44,625 nt of DNA from an uncultured Thermoleophilia bacterium (GTDB taxonomy: Bacteria > Actinomycetota > Thermoleophilia > UBA2241), in NCBI GenBank assembly GCA_903927755.1, contig CAIYOD010000084.1, positions 1-44,625 of the forward strand. The letters run 5' to 3'. The notes below the pieces were generated by a model. It had not been told where the DNA came from. It saw only the letters and a list, made by a program, of their open reading frames with translations, and ran no database searches. The translations under genes were made by a program, and so were the position numbers. This document shows, in pieces, positions 6,759 to 17,123 of the stretch (its first letter is position 1; every line of letters starts with the position of its first letter).

Positions 6759-8228
6759 CTACGGCCAGGGCAGCGTCGAGACGGCGTGCTCGACGAGCCG
6801 CAGCAGCGGCGAGGGGTACACGCCGAACACGAGCAGGAACGCGGTGAGCGCGGCGAGCACGACGACGCCGGCCGCTCCTCCGGCGGCCGCGACCCGCGCG
6901 GCCGGGCCGGCGCCGGCCAGCTCGAGCTCCTCGGGCCGGCGCACGTACATCACGACGATCAGGCGCGTGTAGTAGTAGAGCCCGATCGCGCTGGTCAGGA
7001 CGAGGACGATGACCAGCGCCCAGAGCGCCGATCCGGCGCCGGCCGTGACGATCACGAACTTGCCGATGAAGCCCATGGTGAGCGGCATGCCCGCCAGCGA
7101 GAACAGCGCGACGGCGAAGACGGCGGCCAGGACCGGCCGGCGCGCGCCCAGACCCCGGTAGTCGCTCAGCTGGTCGGCGTCGCGGTCGCCGGTCGAGAGC
7201 ACCGTGATCACGCCGAAGGCGGCCAGCGTGGTCGCGAAGTACGCGACGAGGTAGAAGCCGGCCGCCACCCCGGCGCGTTCGCCGCTCGCCAGGAACGCGA
7301 CCAGCAGGTAGCCGAGGTGGGCGATGGAGGAGTACGCCAGGATCCGCTTGACGTTGTCCTGGCGCAGCGCCAGCAGGTTGCCGGCGACCATCGAGGCGAC
7401 GGCGACGGCGGCAAGGGCGAGGAACAGCGTCGAGGACTGATCGGAGCTCACCGGCAGCAGGAAGCGCAGGAGCAGCGCGAAGACGGCTCCCTTGGAGACG
7501 GTCGCCACGTAGGCGGTGACCGGCGCCGGGGCGCCTTCGTACACGTCCGGGGTCCACATGTGGAACGGCACGACGGCCAGCTTGAACCCGACGCCGACGA
7601 GGATCATGACGATGCCGACGGTGACCACCACCTGCTGGGAGCCGAGGCCGCCGGCGACCAGCTTCGCCACACCGGCGGCGGACATCGTCCCGGCCTCGGC
7701 GTAGACGAGCGCCATGCCGAAGACGAGGAACGCGGACGTGGCGCCGGCGAGCACCAGGTACTTGACGGCCGCTTCGACGGCGTCCGCCCGGTGGACCGGA
7801 TAGACGATGAGCGCGTAGAGCGACACGCTCAGGATCTCCAGCCCGAGGAAGAACGAGGCGAAGTGCGTGGCGGCCACGAGGGCGGCTCCGCCGAGCGTGG
7901 CCGTGAGCAGCAGCACGTAGTACTCCTCGGGACGCACGCGCAGCCGCCCGAGGTAGCTCCACGAGAGGACCGCGACGAGCGCCGTGGCCACCGTGAGCAG
8001 GCCGATGAAGAAGAGCGCGTAGGCGTCCATGGTGACCAGCGGCGTCACGACGCGGGCGGTGCGGGACGCGGAGACGAAGAGCGTGCCGAACGTCACCGCC
8101 AGGCCGCCCAGCGTGAGTCCAAGCGCGAGGCCGTGCGAGCGCCGGAAGGCGGCGAAGAGCATCACGACCACCGGCGTCAGGGTGAGCGCGATCAGCGGCG
8201 AGATGGTGAGGAGGTCGCCGGCTTTCAC
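6759..8228 (-). CDS. nuoN: NADH-quinone oxidoreductase subunit N
   Basis: One of three antiporter-like proton-pumping membrane subunits of complex I. The protein has 489 aa, the usual length, with about 14 predicted helices and the conserved block around LKVVPFHMW-type sequence (here KLAVVPFHMWTPDVYEGAP), which carries the key Lys and the discontinuous helix, plus SSIAHLGYLL. The GTG at 8228 overlaps the nuoM stop by 4 bases (GTGA), so the longer open frame upstream is a shadow. Last gene of the operon; short tandem repeats follow its TAG stop. Confidence 0.96.
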   Translation of the reverse strand: MKAGDLLTISPLIALTLTPVVVMLFAAFRRSHGLALGLTLGGLAVTFGTLFVSASRTARVVTPLVTMDAYALFFIGLLTVATALVAVLSWSYLGRLRVRPEEYYVLLLTATLGGAALVAATHFASFFLGLEILSVSLYALIVYPVHRADAVEAAVKYLVLAGATSAFLVFGMALVYAEAGTMSAAGVAKLVAGGLGSQQVVVTVGIVMILVGVGFKLAVVPFHMWTPDVYEGAPAPVTAYVATVSKGAVFALLLRFLLPVSSDQSSTLFLALAAVAVASMVAGNLLALRQDNVKRILAYSSIAHLGYLLVAFLASGERAGVAAGFYLVAYFATTLAAFGVITVLSTGDRDADQLSDYRGLGARRPVLAAVFAVALFSLAGMPLTMGFIGKFVIVTAGAGSALWALVIVLVLTSAIGLYYYTRLIVVMYVRRPEELELAGAGPAARVAAAGGAAGVVVLAALTAFLLVFGVYPSPLLRLVEHAVSTLPWP

Positions 8229-9862
8229 TGCTGCGCACCTTCGTCGTCGGCGAGGCTGGTCGCGCCGGACGCGTCGTCGGCCGGAGCGGCGGCCGCTTCC
8301 GCGGCCGGGTCGCCGGCCTCTGCGGTGGGTCGCGGCTGGGCGAGGCTGCTCGCCGCGGTCATCTCCTGGAGGCCGGTCACCGTCTGGCGCGCCGTGGTGA
8401 TCAGCGGCTGCGGCCAGAAGCCGAGCAGCACGAGCGCGGCGATCATGGCGCCGAACATGCCGACCTCGCGCTTCGTGAGGTCGGCGAACGACCAGCCGTG
8501 CGTCTCCTCGCCCTGGAAGGCACGCTGCATCATCCAGAGGGCGTAGACCGTCGCGAACACGAGGCCGACGGCGCCGAGCACGGCCGCCCAGTGGCTCACC
8601 TGCCACACGCCGACCAGGATGAGGAACTCGGCGACGAAGTTGCCGAGCCCCGGCAGGCCGAGCGAGGCCATGGCGAAGAACATGGCCGTGCCGCCCATCC
8701 GGGGCGCCACCTGCCAGAGGCCGCCCATCCTGCCCATGTCACGGGTGTGGATGCGGTCCTGCAGGCCGCCGACCATGATGAAGAGGGCGCCCGTGGAGAG
8801 GGCGTGACACACGAGCTGCAGGATCACGCCCTGCAGCGCGAGCGTGTTCCAGGCGAAGACCCCGAGAAGCACGAAGCCCATGTGGCTGACGCTCGTGTAC
8901 GCGACCAGCCGCTTCATGTCGCTCTGGCCGTAGGCCATGACCGCTCCGTAGATGATGCCGATCACGGCGAGGACGAGCGCCACCGTGCGGAAGTCGTGCA
9001 CCGCGTCGGGGAAGAGCGGCACCATGAAGCGGAGCATGCCGTAGGCGCCGATCTTGATGAGCACGCCGGCCAGCAGCACGGAGCCGGCGGTCGGCGCCTC
9101 GGTGTGCGCGTCCGGCAGCCAGGTGTGCAGCGGCCACGCCGGCAGCTTCACGGCGAAGGCGAAGAAGAACCCGAGCATGAGGATGAAGGCCGTGCTCGCC
9201 GCCATCTGCGTGCCCAGCAGCTGCGTGAAGTCGAAGGTGTAGACGCCGGTCTCGCGCCCGTGGATGACCACCAGCGCGACGATCGCCACCAGCATCAGCA
9301 GCCCGCTGACCTGGGTGAAGATGAAGAACTTGATCGCCGCGTACACGCGCTTCTCGTGGCCCCAGACGGCGATGAGGAAGTACATCGGGATGAGCATCAT
9401 CTCGAAGAAGAAGTAGAAGAGGAACAGGTCGAGCGAGAGGAAGACGCCGGCAAGTCCCGCCACGGTCCAGAGGATCATGAGGTGGAAGACGCCGACGTTC
9501 TTCGTGATGCCGCGCCAGGAGGCCAACACGGCGAGCAGGCCGAGCGCGAACGTGAGCAGCAGCATGATGATCGTCAGGCCGTCGGCGGCGAGGAAGAAGC
9601 TGATGCCGAGCGAGCCGATCCAGGTGGCTTTGACGTCGGCGATCCAGGACCCGGCCACCAGACCGGCCGGGCCGGGCCCCCTGGCCGCGAAGGTCGCCTG
9701 CAGGGCGCTCGCCTTCGTGATCCACTGCCCGGCCAGGATGACGAGCGGCGCGGTCGTGCCGGCCACCGCCGTCCAGCGCGCGAGCGCCGGTCTGGACCGC
9801 CCGAGCAGCCAGGCGACCGGCGCGGCCACCGCCGGGATCAGGATGTACCAGAGGAGGATCAC
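8225..9862 (-). CDS. nuoM: NADH-quinone oxidoreductase subunit M
   Basis: Antiporter-like proton-translocating subunit of complex I, 545 aa. It shows the family landmarks: FFFEMMLIPMYFLI with the conserved Glu, FAFAVKLPAWPLHTWLPDAHTEAPT with the Lys and discontinuous helix, and TSVSHMGFVLLG. After the last helix there is a tail of about 50 residues rich in Ala, Asp, Glu and Thr, longer than in well-studied NuoM proteins. GTG 9862 is preceded by GAGGTGA and lies 4 bases after the nuoL stop. Confidence 0.96.
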   Translation of the reverse strand: MILLWYILIPAVAAPVAWLLGRSRPALARWTAVAGTTAPLVILAGQWITKASALQATFAARGPGPAGLVAGSWIADVKATWIGSLGISFFLAADGLTIIMLLLTFALGLLAVLASWRGITKNVGVFHLMILWTVAGLAGVFLSLDLFLFYFFFEMMLIPMYFLIAVWGHEKRVYAAIKFFIFTQVSGLLMLVAIVALVVIHGRETGVYTFDFTQLLGTQMAASTAFILMLGFFFAFAVKLPAWPLHTWLPDAHTEAPTAGSVLLAGVLIKIGAYGMLRFMVPLFPDAVHDFRTVALVLAVIGIIYGAVMAYGQSDMKRLVAYTSVSHMGFVLLGVFAWNTLALQGVILQLVCHALSTGALFIMVGGLQDRIHTRDMGRMGGLWQVAPRMGGTAMFFAMASLGLPGLGNFVAEFLILVGVWQVSHWAAVLGAVGLVFATVYALWMMQRAFQGEETHGWSFADLTKREVGMFGAMIAALVLLGFWPQPLITTARQTVTGLQEMTAASSLAQPRPTAEAGDPAAEAAAAPADDASGATSLADDEGAQQ

Positions 9863-9866
9863 GGCG

Positions 9867-11765
9867 TCACCTCAGCACCACGACGGCGAGGACGAGGGCG
9901 ATGCCGAATCCGGCGACGGCCACGTAGGCGCGCAGGCGCCCGGTCTGGCCGGCGCTAAGCGTCCGCCAGGCGGCGACGTTGAGCCACGCGATGCCGTCGA
10001 CCACGTGGTCGACGAGGTCGTTCCGCGCCACGCGCGCGAACCACTTGACGGGGATCACGAACACGCGCTCGTAGACCCAGTCGAAGCCCCAGCCGCCGAG
10101 CCAGTAAGCGGCCAGCGGCCGGACGGCCGGTGACTCGGAGAACGCGTGCGTGCCCCGGCGCCAGGGCATCCAGAGCAGCCAGGCGATCCCGATGCCGACC
10201 ACCACGACCGAGATGGTGACGAGGGCCCCGAGGGCGCTCTCGGCGAAGTGCGCGTACTCGCCGGTGAACTCGATGGGCGGCAGCGCCGTGTCCAGGAAGG
10301 TCTCGAACGGGTGGAACCCCGCCAGCCAGGGCGGCATCCAGATGAGGCCGCTCACCACGGAGAGCACGGCCAGGATCCAGAGTGGCACGAGCTGGCGCCG
10401 GCGCGGCCGCCGGCTGACCTCGGTGTGGCGCTCGCCGAAGAAGACCAGCCAGACCAGGCGGAACGAGTACAGGGTGGTGACGAACGCCCCGACGATGGCC
10501 CCGGCGTAGAACCAGAGGTTCCCGTCCACTGAGCCGAGGCTCGTGGCGATGATGAGGTCCTTGCTGTAGAAGCCGTCGGTGACGAAAGGCAGGGCGGCAA
10601 GGGCGGCGGCGCCGATGGTGAAGGTCCAGAACACGGCGGGCAGCTCGCGGCGCAGCCCGCCCATCTTGAAGATGTCGTGCTCGTCGGCCAGCGCCTCGAT
10701 GATCACGCCGGCGGCGAGGAACAGCAGGGCCTTGAAGAAGGCGTGCGTCATGAAGTGGAACACGCCGGCTTCCCAGCCGGACACGCCGAGCGCCAGGAAC
10801 ATGTAGCCGATCTGGCTGATCGTCGAGTAGGCCAGCGCGCGCTTGAGGTCGTGCTGCACCAGCGCGCTGAAGCCCGCCAGGAGCAGCGTCACGGTGCCGA
10901 CGATGGCGACGATCAGGCGGGCGTCCGGCGCGAGCGTGAAGAGCACGTTGGTGCGCGCGATGAGGTAGACGCCGGCGGTGACCATGGTCGCGGCGTGGAT
11001 GAGCGCGCTGACCGGGGACGGGCCGGCCATCGCATCGGGGAGCCACGTCTGCAGTGGCACCTGCGCCGATTTGCCGATGGCGCCGCCGAGGATGAGCAGC
11101 GCGGCGGCGACGGCCACCGCCGAGCCGGGCACGAAGCTCTCCTGCGCGGCGGCCAGCATCGGCTGGATCTCCAGCGTGTGCACTTGCGTGAACAGCAGGA
11201 ACAGGCCGGCGATCAGCGCCGTGTCGCCAACGCGGGTGACGATGAACGCTTTGCGCCCGCAGTACACGTTCTGCGGGTCCTTCTGCCAGAACGAGATGAG
11301 CAGGTAGCTGCAGAGGCCCACGCCCTCCCAGCCCAGATACAGGAGCAGCAGGTTGTCGGCCAGCACCAGGACGAGCATCGAGGCCACGAACAGGTTCAGG
11401 TACATGAAGAAGCGGGTGAAGCCCTCGTCGTGCTCCATGTGCTCGGTGGAGTACAGGTGGATGAGGAAGCCGACGAAGGTGATGACCAGCACCCACAGGA
11501 CGCTGACGGCGTCGAGGTAGAAGCCGATGTTCGGGGCGAAGCCGGCGACGTCCATCCAGGTCCACAGGACCTGGTGGTACGCGTCGCCGGCCGGCGGTGA
11601 GACGATGAAGCTGCCACAGACGAGCAGTGCGACGAGCGCCGAGAGGCCGACGGAGCCGGCGCCGATCCAGGCCGCCGCAGTGCGGTCGAGCCGCCGGTTC
11701 AGCAGCACGAGCGCCAGGAAGCCGGCGGCGGGGAGCGCGGGGATGAGCCAGAGCAGCCCGAGCAT
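9867..11765 (-). CDS. nuoL: NADH-quinone oxidoreductase subunit L
   Basis: Largest antiporter-like membrane subunit of complex I, 632 aa. It contains the conserved block LLYLGWEGVGLCSYLLI, the GKSAQVPLQTWLPDAMAGPSPVSALIHAATM segment with the functional Lys and discontinuous helix, and TISQIGYMFLALG. The C-terminal part should hold the long lateral helix that spans the membrane arm in known structures. ATG 11765 lies 2 bases after the nuoK stop. Confidence 0.97.
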   Translation of the reverse strand: MLGLLWLIPALPAAGFLALVLLNRRLDRTAAAWIGAGSVGLSALVALLVCGSFIVSPPAGDAYHQVLWTWMDVAGFAPNIGFYLDAVSVLWVLVITFVGFLIHLYSTEHMEHDEGFTRFFMYLNLFVASMLVLVLADNLLLLYLGWEGVGLCSYLLISFWQKDPQNVYCGRKAFIVTRVGDTALIAGLFLLFTQVHTLEIQPMLAAAQESFVPGSAVAVAAALLILGGAIGKSAQVPLQTWLPDAMAGPSPVSALIHAATMVTAGVYLIARTNVLFTLAPDARLIVAIVGTVTLLLAGFSALVQHDLKRALAYSTISQIGYMFLALGVSGWEAGVFHFMTHAFFKALLFLAAGVIIEALADEHDIFKMGGLRRELPAVFWTFTIGAAALAALPFVTDGFYSKDLIIATSLGSVDGNLWFYAGAIVGAFVTTLYSFRLVWLVFFGERHTEVSRRPRRRQLVPLWILAVLSVVSGLIWMPPWLAGFHPFETFLDTALPPIEFTGEYAHFAESALGALVTISVVVVGIGIAWLLWMPWRRGTHAFSESPAVRPLAAYWLGGWGFDWVYERVFVIPVKWFARVARNDLVDHVVDGIAWLNVAAWRTLSAGQTGRLRAYVAVAGFGIALVLAVVVLR

Positions 11766-11767
11766 CG

Positions 11768-12076
11768 TCAGCCCTTCATCTCGTCGGCGTCGTCGACGTC
11801 GAGGCTCTTCAGCGACTGGCGGAAGCGGATGGCGATGGCGAGGCCGACGGCGACCTCGGCGGCGGCCATCGCCAGGACGAACAGGAACATGACCTGGCCG
11901 TCGGCCTGGCCCCAGCGGGCGCCGGCGGCGACGAAGGCGAGCCCGCCGGCGTTCAGCATGATCTCGATGCAGGCAAGGACGACGATGAGGTTGCGGCGCG
12001 TGAGCAGCCCGGCGAAGCCGATTGCGAAGAGGATCGCCGCCAGCACGAGGGCGTGATCGAGAGAGACGGAGGCCAT
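11768..12076 (-). CDS. nuoK: NADH-quinone oxidoreductase subunit K
   Basis: Small three-helix membrane subunit of complex I, 102 aa, the standard size. The conserved Glu residues of the proton path are visible in LACIEIMLNA and in LAMAAAEVAVGLAI. ATG 12076 is inside TGATG, sharing one base with the nuoJ stop; the longer open frame extending upstream is antisense to nothing real but overlaps nuoJ and is rejected as the start. Confidence 0.96.
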   Translation of the reverse strand: MASVSLDHALVLAAILFAIGFAGLLTRRNLIVVLACIEIMLNAGGLAFVAAGARWGQADGQVMFLFVLAMAAAEVAVGLAIAIRFRQSLKSLDVDDADEMKG

Positions 12077-12672
12077 CAGGCGTCGCCCTCCTCGGTGAGG
12101 CGCCCCGGATCGTCGACGGCGCCCTGCCCGGGCGCCTCGCCCGCCGTCTCCGACAGCCCGCGGGCGCGCTCCATGGATTCCGCCGCCTCTTCCTCGTCGC
12201 GGGCGCGCGCCGCCACGTGGCGCGCGCCGATGAGCGCGGCGAGGAGCAGCATGGACGCCAGCTCCACGCCGAGCACGTAGGGCCCGTAGAGCGCCTCGCT
12301 CACCGCCTGCGGCCCGACCTCGACGCCGGCCAGCGGCTGCGTCTGCCGCGTGAGGCCGTAGACCACCTCGGCCAGCAGCACGGCCACGAGGATCCCCGGC
12401 CCGACCCACGCCAGGCGCGGCACGCGCAGCGGCGAGTCGGCGCCCACATTGAGCAGCATCACGGCGAAGAGGAACAGCATCATGATCGCGCCGGCGTACA
12501 CGATCACCTCGAGCGCCGCCACGAACGGCGCGCCCAGCGTGTAGAAGACGACGGCCACCGCGAACAGCGAGACCACGAGGTAGAGGAGCGCGTGCACCAG
12601 GTTGGTCCGCGTCACGACCATGAGCGTGCTGAGCACGGCCACCACGGCGGCTATGGTGAAGAGGATGGTCAC
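12076..12672 (-). CDS. nuoJ: NADH-quinone oxidoreductase subunit J
   Basis: Membrane subunit of complex I, 198 aa, with five predicted helices. The helix with the pi-bulge region corresponds to [22 protein letters not shown], which is the best conserved part. After the last helix is an acidic, arginine-containing tail of about 45 residues ([17 protein letters not shown] and on) that is unusual and may be cytoplasmic. GTG 12672 overlaps the nuoI stop by 4 bases. Confidence 0.95.
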   Translation of the reverse strand: MTILFTIAAVVAVLSTLMVVTRTNLVHALLYLVVSLFAVAVVFYTLGAPFVAALEVIVYAGAIMMLFLFAVMLLNVGADSPLRVPRLAWVGPGILVAVLLAEVVYGLTRQTQPLAGVEVGPQAVSEALYGPYVLGVELASMLLLAALIGARHVAARARDEEEAAESMERARGLSETAGEAPGQGAVDDPGRLTEEGDA

Positions 12673-13319
12673 GGCAGGAGGTCCCTGACGTCGCGTGGAG
12701 GCGCCTCGTTCTCGGCCTCGCCCTTGCCCTTGCCGCCGATGGCGAGGCCCGCCACCCGGTAGAAGTCGTGCGTGTGGTACTTGCCGGGACCCGAGATCAG
12801 CAGGTCCTCCTTCTCGTACACCATGTTGGGGCGCTCATACTCGCTCATCTCCACGTCGGGCGTGAGCTGGATGGCGTAGGTTGGGCACGCGTCCTCGCAG
12901 AAGCCGCAGAAGATGCAGCGCGAGAAGTTGATGCGGAACCACTCGGGGTACCGCCGCCCGGTCTCGTCGGTGGTCGCCTGCAGGGCGATGCAGTCGACGG
13001 GGCAGGCGGCGGAGCAGAGGTAGCAGGCCACGCAGCGCTCCTCGCCCTCGGGATCGCGCGAGAGGACGATGCGGCCGCGGTAGCGCGGCGGCAGGTAGGT
13101 CATCTCCTCGGGGTACTGCACCGTGTCGCGGCTGCTCCAGGCGTGGCTGATCACGATGCCGATGCCGACCAGCGTGGACCACACGGTGCGGCCGATGCGC
13201 GGCACGAGCGGCTGGCCGCGGCGCGCGAGGTGGCCGGTGACCACCACGTCGGTCGTGAGCGGCGGGTGCGTCTGCGCCGGGATCCGGGGCCGGAGCTCCT
13301 GCGGGCGATCGGGGCTCAT
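12669..13319 (-). CDS. nuoI: NADH-quinone oxidoreductase subunit I (2 x 4Fe-4S)
   Basis: Electron-carrying subunit of the hydrophilic arm, 216 aa, which holds clusters N6a and N6b that pass electrons toward NuoB. Both ferredoxin motifs are intact: [15 protein letters not shown] and [18 protein letters not shown] 13319 lies 4 bases after the nuoH stop; upstream sequence in this frame overlaps nuoH and is not used. The first 65 residues include a Pro-rich lead and an amphipathic segment, as in other NuoI proteins that dock on NuoH. Confidence 0.96.
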   Translation of the reverse strand: MSPDRPQELRPRIPAQTHPPLTTDVVVTGHLARRGQPLVPRIGRTVWSTLVGIGIVISHAWSSRDTVQYPEEMTYLPPRYRGRIVLSRDPEGEERCVACYLCSAACPVDCIALQATTDETGRRYPEWFRINFSRCIFCGFCEDACPTYAIQLTPDVEMSEYERPNMVYEKEDLLISGPGKYHTHDFYRVAGLAIGGKGKGEAENEAPPRDVRDLLP

Positions 13320-13323
13320 CCCA

Positions 13324-14319
13324 TCACCCCGCCCCCGCCACGACGATCGCGCCGGTGATGAGCAGGTTGAGCAGGCTGAGCGGCAGCATGGCCTTCCAGC
13401 CGAGCGCCATGAGCTGGTCGTAGCGCAGCCGCGGGAACGTGCCGCGCACGATGATGAACAGCGTGATGAAGAGGAGGGTCTTGATGAGGAACCACACGAC
13501 GCCGGGCAGCCAGGGGCCAAGCCAGCCGCCGAAGAACAGGGTGACGATCAGCGCCGAGACGAGCGTGATGGCCACGTACTCGCCGACCATGAACAGGCCG
13601 AACTTCATGCCCGAGTACTCGGTGTGGTAGCCCGCGACGAGCTCGCTCTCGGCCTCGACGAGGTCGAACGGGATGCGGCGCGTCTCGGCGAACCCGGCGA
13701 CGAGGAAGACGACGAAGCCGATGAACTGCGGGAAGACGTAGTAGATGCTGCGCTGCTGCGCCGCGACGATGTCGGACAGGTTGAAGGAGCCCGCGAGGGT
13801 CACCACGCCGATGAGGGAGAGGCCCATGAAGACCTCGTAGCTCACCATCTGAGCGGCGGCGCGCAGCCCGCCGATGAGGGAGTACTTGCTGTGCGACGAC
13901 CAGCCGGCGAGCACCACGCTGTACACGGCCAGCGACGACATGGCGAGGATGAAGAGGAGCCCGACGTTGAGGTCGATGACGACCCAGCCCTCTGCCACCG
14001 GCACGACCATGAAGGAGAGGAGCGCCGTGACCAGCACCAGGGACGGCGCGACCACGAACACCCGCCGGTCGGAGAACGGCGGCGTCCAGTCTTCCTTGAA
14101 GAGGATCTTGAACGTGTCGGCCAGCACCTGGAGCAGGCCGAGCGGGCCGACCCGGTTGGGGCCGTAGCGGTCCTGCACCAGGCTGAGCAGCCGGCGCTCG
14201 TACCAGATCAGGCCGGCGGCGATGGTGAGCACGGCGATGAGGACCAGCAGGACCGTCAGGAGTTGCCAGTACCAGGCGGTGACGGCCACGAGCGCGCCCG
14301 CTGAGAGGAGGGCGCTCAC
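13324..14319 (-). CDS. nuoH: NADH-quinone oxidoreductase subunit H
   Basis: Membrane subunit that forms much of the quinone-binding chamber, 331 aa with about eight helices. The conserved first cytoplasmic loop [20 protein letters not shown] is present, as is the acidic loop [20 protein letters not shown] that lines the quinone channel. GTG 14319 overlaps the nuoG stop by 4 bases, which places the start; the longer frame runs into nuoG. Confidence 0.96.
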   Translation of the reverse strand: MSALLSAGALVAVTAWYWQLLTVLLVLIAVLTIAAGLIWYERRLLSLVQDRYGPNRVGPLGLLQVLADTFKILFKEDWTPPFSDRRVFVVAPSLVLVTALLSFMVVPVAEGWVVIDLNVGLLFILAMSSLAVYSVVLAGWSSHSKYSLIGGLRAAAQMVSYEVFMGLSLIGVVTLAGSFNLSDIVAAQQRSIYYVFPQFIGFVVFLVAGFAETRRIPFDLVEAESELVAGYHTEYSGMKFGLFMVGEYVAITLVSALIVTLFFGGWLGPWLPGVVWFLIKTLLFITLFIIVRGTFPRLRYDQLMALGWKAMLPLSLLNLLITGAIVVAGAG

Positions 14320-17123
14320 GACGGCTCCTCCAGGCGCGCCAGACGGGCGCGCGCCGGCAGCGAGATGAAGGGGACGCCGGGGAGGCCCACGGGCACCCCG
14401 GCGGTGCCGGTCGCGAGCGACGGCACGAGCACGCAGCGCAGGCGCGCGTCCATCCACGGCAGCCAGAGCCGCAGCCAGTCGCCCTCGCGTACCCCGAGCC
14501 GTTGCGCGTCCTCGTCACCCAGGCCGATGAACGGCGCCGGCGCGCGCCCGGCGACGCTGGGCGTGTACATGCTCAGCGGTTCGGAGCCGTAGATCAGGTG
14601 CAGGGCGACGAGCACGACGTCGCCGTCCGGCGCGAAGCGCGCCGGGGCGGACGGCGAGGGCAGCTCGCGGCCCGGCGGGCCGGCGTCCAGCAGGCGGACG
14701 CCGGAGGGCCGGGCCGGCCCCAGCGCCTCGAGCTCCTCGCCGAACTTGTGCAGCCCGTTGTTCGAGTTCCAGCCCGGCCACCAGGTCCGGGCCCTGAGCT
14801 CGGGCGGCGACTGCGACGGCTGGAGGCCCTCGAGCGAGTAGGCGAGCGGCGAGTCCGGGTCCGGCGGCGGGCCGGGTTCGAAGACGGTCCTGCCGGCGTC
14901 GACGGCGGTGCGCCCGCTGAAGCGCAGCGGCTGCCTGGCGACCTTGCGCGCGTCCCGCCCGCCGGTGCTCGCCGGAGCGGCGGCGCGGACGCCGGCGAAG
15001 CGCGGCAGCTCCATCTCGAGCGCCGCCAGCACATCGTCGGGCGTCTTCCAGCCGCGCGCTTCCCGGTGGCCGAGCCGCACCAGCAGCTCGCGCGTCCAGC
15101 GCCACGCGGGGCGCACGTCCTCGCCGGGGGGCTGGACGGCGAAGTAGCGCTGCGCCCTGCCCTCGTGATTCACCCAGGTGCCGGTCTCCTCGGCGAAGGT
15201 CGCCGTCGGGAGCACCACGTCGGCCTGCGCCGTCAGCCTGTCTTCGAGCGTCGCCAGCGCGATCATCGGCGGTCGCCGGCGCACGAGGTCGTCGACGAGC
15301 AGCGCTGGGGCGCGGCGGTCGAGGTCGTTGTCGAGCACCACGACCACCTCGGCTTCTCCGCGCGCGATCGCGGCCAGCCCCTGGACGAACCTGCCGCCGC
15401 CGAGGAGCTTGAGGCCGACGCTGTCGGGCTCCGGGACGGTGAGGACGAGGGTCGCCCGGGCGGCCGCGTCGGCCCGGCCGGCGTCCCTGCGCTCGCCGGC
15501 GCGACGCAGCGCCGCGGCGAGCTGCGCCGCCGCCTGGACCAGCTCCAGCGAGCCGCTCGAACAGCCGGCGACGACGAGCGGCGCATCGCCGGCGCTCAGG
15601 GCGGCGGCCCAGCGCCGCGCCACCTCGAGTTCGTTCTCGCCGAGGCCCGGCACGGCGGGCGCCTCGTTGTCCGCCTCGTGCGCGATCGCCAGCGCGAGCC
15701 GCACGAGGTCGTCGGGCGCCGCGCGATGCGTCTCGGCGGCGACGGCGTCGAGCTTGGTGGCGTGCGTCGTGGCGATCCAGAGGGCGCTCGGCTCGCGCCG
15801 CTTGATGCGCGTGATCCCGGCGTCGTTCCAGCGGCGGATGTGGTTGCGCTCCTCCACCGCGTTGGGCCGGAGGTGCAGCCAGGTGCGGAGGGTGAGGTCG
15901 AGCATCGGCGCCGTGTTGGTGAGGTCCTCGCCGAGGACGAGCACCGCGTCGGCGTCGTGGATGTCGGCCGCCGAGCCCAGCCGCAGGCGCGGGTCGGCGG
16001 CAATCTCGAGGACGGCGCCGACGAGGCGGTCGTCGCCGTCGGACATGCCGAGGTAGAAGTTCGCCGGGCCGACCAGCGCGCGGAGCGCGTAGTTGGCCTC
16101 GAGCGAGGCGCGCGGCGAGCCGAAGCCGATGGCGCGGCGGCCGCGCAGCAGCCCCGCCGCGGCGTCCAGCGCGAGCTCGCCGTTCATGACGGCGGCCTGG
16201 CCTCCGGCTTGGCCGCCCATCAGTCCCGGCTCCACCCGCGCCGTCCGCACCCGCTCGGGCGCGTTGACGAACTCGAACCCGAAGCGACCGCGGTCGCAGA
16301 GGAACATCTTGTTGACGTCGCGGTTGAAGCGTCCCTGCACGCGGCGCAGCTCGCCGTAGCGTGACGACAGCGTCGTCGTGCAGCCGAGGCCGCAGTCCGG
16401 GCACACCGACGGCGCCGTCTGCAGGTCCCACTTGCGCGAGTACCGGTGCGAGAACGGCTTGTCGTCGAACACGCCGGTCGGGCACACCTCGATGAGGTTG
16501 CCGCTGAACTCGCTCTCCAGTGTGCCGCTCTCGGCGCGGCCGAAGTACACCTGGTTGCGCAGGCCGAACACGCCGAAGTCCCGCCCGCCGGCGTAGTCGT
16601 TGTAGAAGCGCGTGCAGCGGTAGCAGGTGATGCAGCGGTTCAGCTCGTGGGTCACGAAGGGCCCGAGGTCCTGGTTCTCGAAGGTCCGCTTGCGCCCCCG
16701 GTAGCGCCGGTAGCTGTGCCCGGTCATCACGGTCATGTCCTGGAGGTGGCACTCGCCGCCCTCGTCGCAGACCGGGCAGTCGTGCGGGTGACTGAGCATC
16801 ATGAGCTCGATCATCTCGGCGCGGAAGCGGATCGCGTCGGCGTCGAAGATGTCCATCTTCGTGCCTTCTTGCGCCTCGGTCATGCAGGCCATGGCGATCT
16901 CGCTCTTCTCGTTGCCCTCGCGGTCCGTCCAGTACAGGCGCACGGCGCACTGGCGGCAGGCGCCGATGGACCCGAGCACCGGGTGCCAGCAGAAGAAGGG
17001 CAGGTCGAAGCCCAGCGAGAGGGCGACGTCGAGCATGTTGCGGCCCTCTTCGGCCTGGTACTCCCGCCCGTCGATGATGACGGTGACGAGCTTGGGCGGA
17101 GCTGCTGCGCGGCCGCCGCTCAT
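14316..17123 (-). CDS. nuoG: NADH-quinone oxidoreductase subunit G
   Basis: Largest subunit of the hydrophilic arm, 935 aa. N-terminal 2Fe-2S domain with C-x-HPVLGSIGACRQC, then HDCPVCDEGGEC (His-ligated N5), CITCYRC plus CPTG (N4), and a further CPDCGLGC set at the entry to the molybdopterin-oxidoreductase-like domain. The second half (about 240-935) is the molybdopterin-type fold without an expected cofactor, as usual for complex I. Length is within the range for actinobacterial NuoG. ATG 17123 shares one base with the nuoF stop. Confidence 0.96.
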   Translation of the reverse strand: MSGGRAAAPPKLVTVIIDGREYQAEEGRNMLDVALSLGFDLPFFCWHPVLGSIGACRQCAVRLYWTDREGNEKSEIAMACMTEAQEGTKMDIFDADAIRFRAEMIELMMLSHPHDCPVCDEGGECHLQDMTVMTGHSYRRYRGRKRTFENQDLGPFVTHELNRCITCYRCTRFYNDYAGGRDFGVFGLRNQVYFGRAESGTLESEFSGNLIEVCPTGVFDDKPFSHRYSRKWDLQTAPSVCPDCGLGCTTTLSSRYGELRRVQGRFNRDVNKMFLCDRGRFGFEFVNAPERVRTARVEPGLMGGQAGGQAAVMNGELALDAAAGLLRGRRAIGFGSPRASLEANYALRALVGPANFYLGMSDGDDRLVGAVLEIAADPRLRLGSAADIHDADAVLVLGEDLTNTAPMLDLTLRTWLHLRPNAVEERNHIRRWNDAGITRIKRREPSALWIATTHATKLDAVAAETHRAAPDDLVRLALAIAHEADNEAPAVPGLGENELEVARRWAAALSAGDAPLVVAGCSSGSLELVQAAAQLAAALRRAGERRDAGRADAAARATLVLTVPEPDSVGLKLLGGGRFVQGLAAIARGEAEVVVVLDNDLDRRAPALLVDDLVRRRPPMIALATLEDRLTAQADVVLPTATFAEETGTWVNHEGRAQRYFAVQPPGEDVRPAWRWTRELLVRLGHREARGWKTPDDVLAALEMELPRFAGVRAAAPASTGGRDARKVARQPLRFSGRTAVDAGRTVFEPGPPPDPDSPLAYSLEGLQPSQSPPELRARTWWPGWNSNNGLHKFGEELEALGPARPSGVRLLDAGPPGRELPSPSAPARFAPDGDVVLVALHLIYGSEPLSMYTPSVAGRAPAPFIGLGDEDAQRLGVREGDWLRLWLPWMDARLRCVLVPSLATGTAGVPVGLPGVPFISLPARARLARLEEPS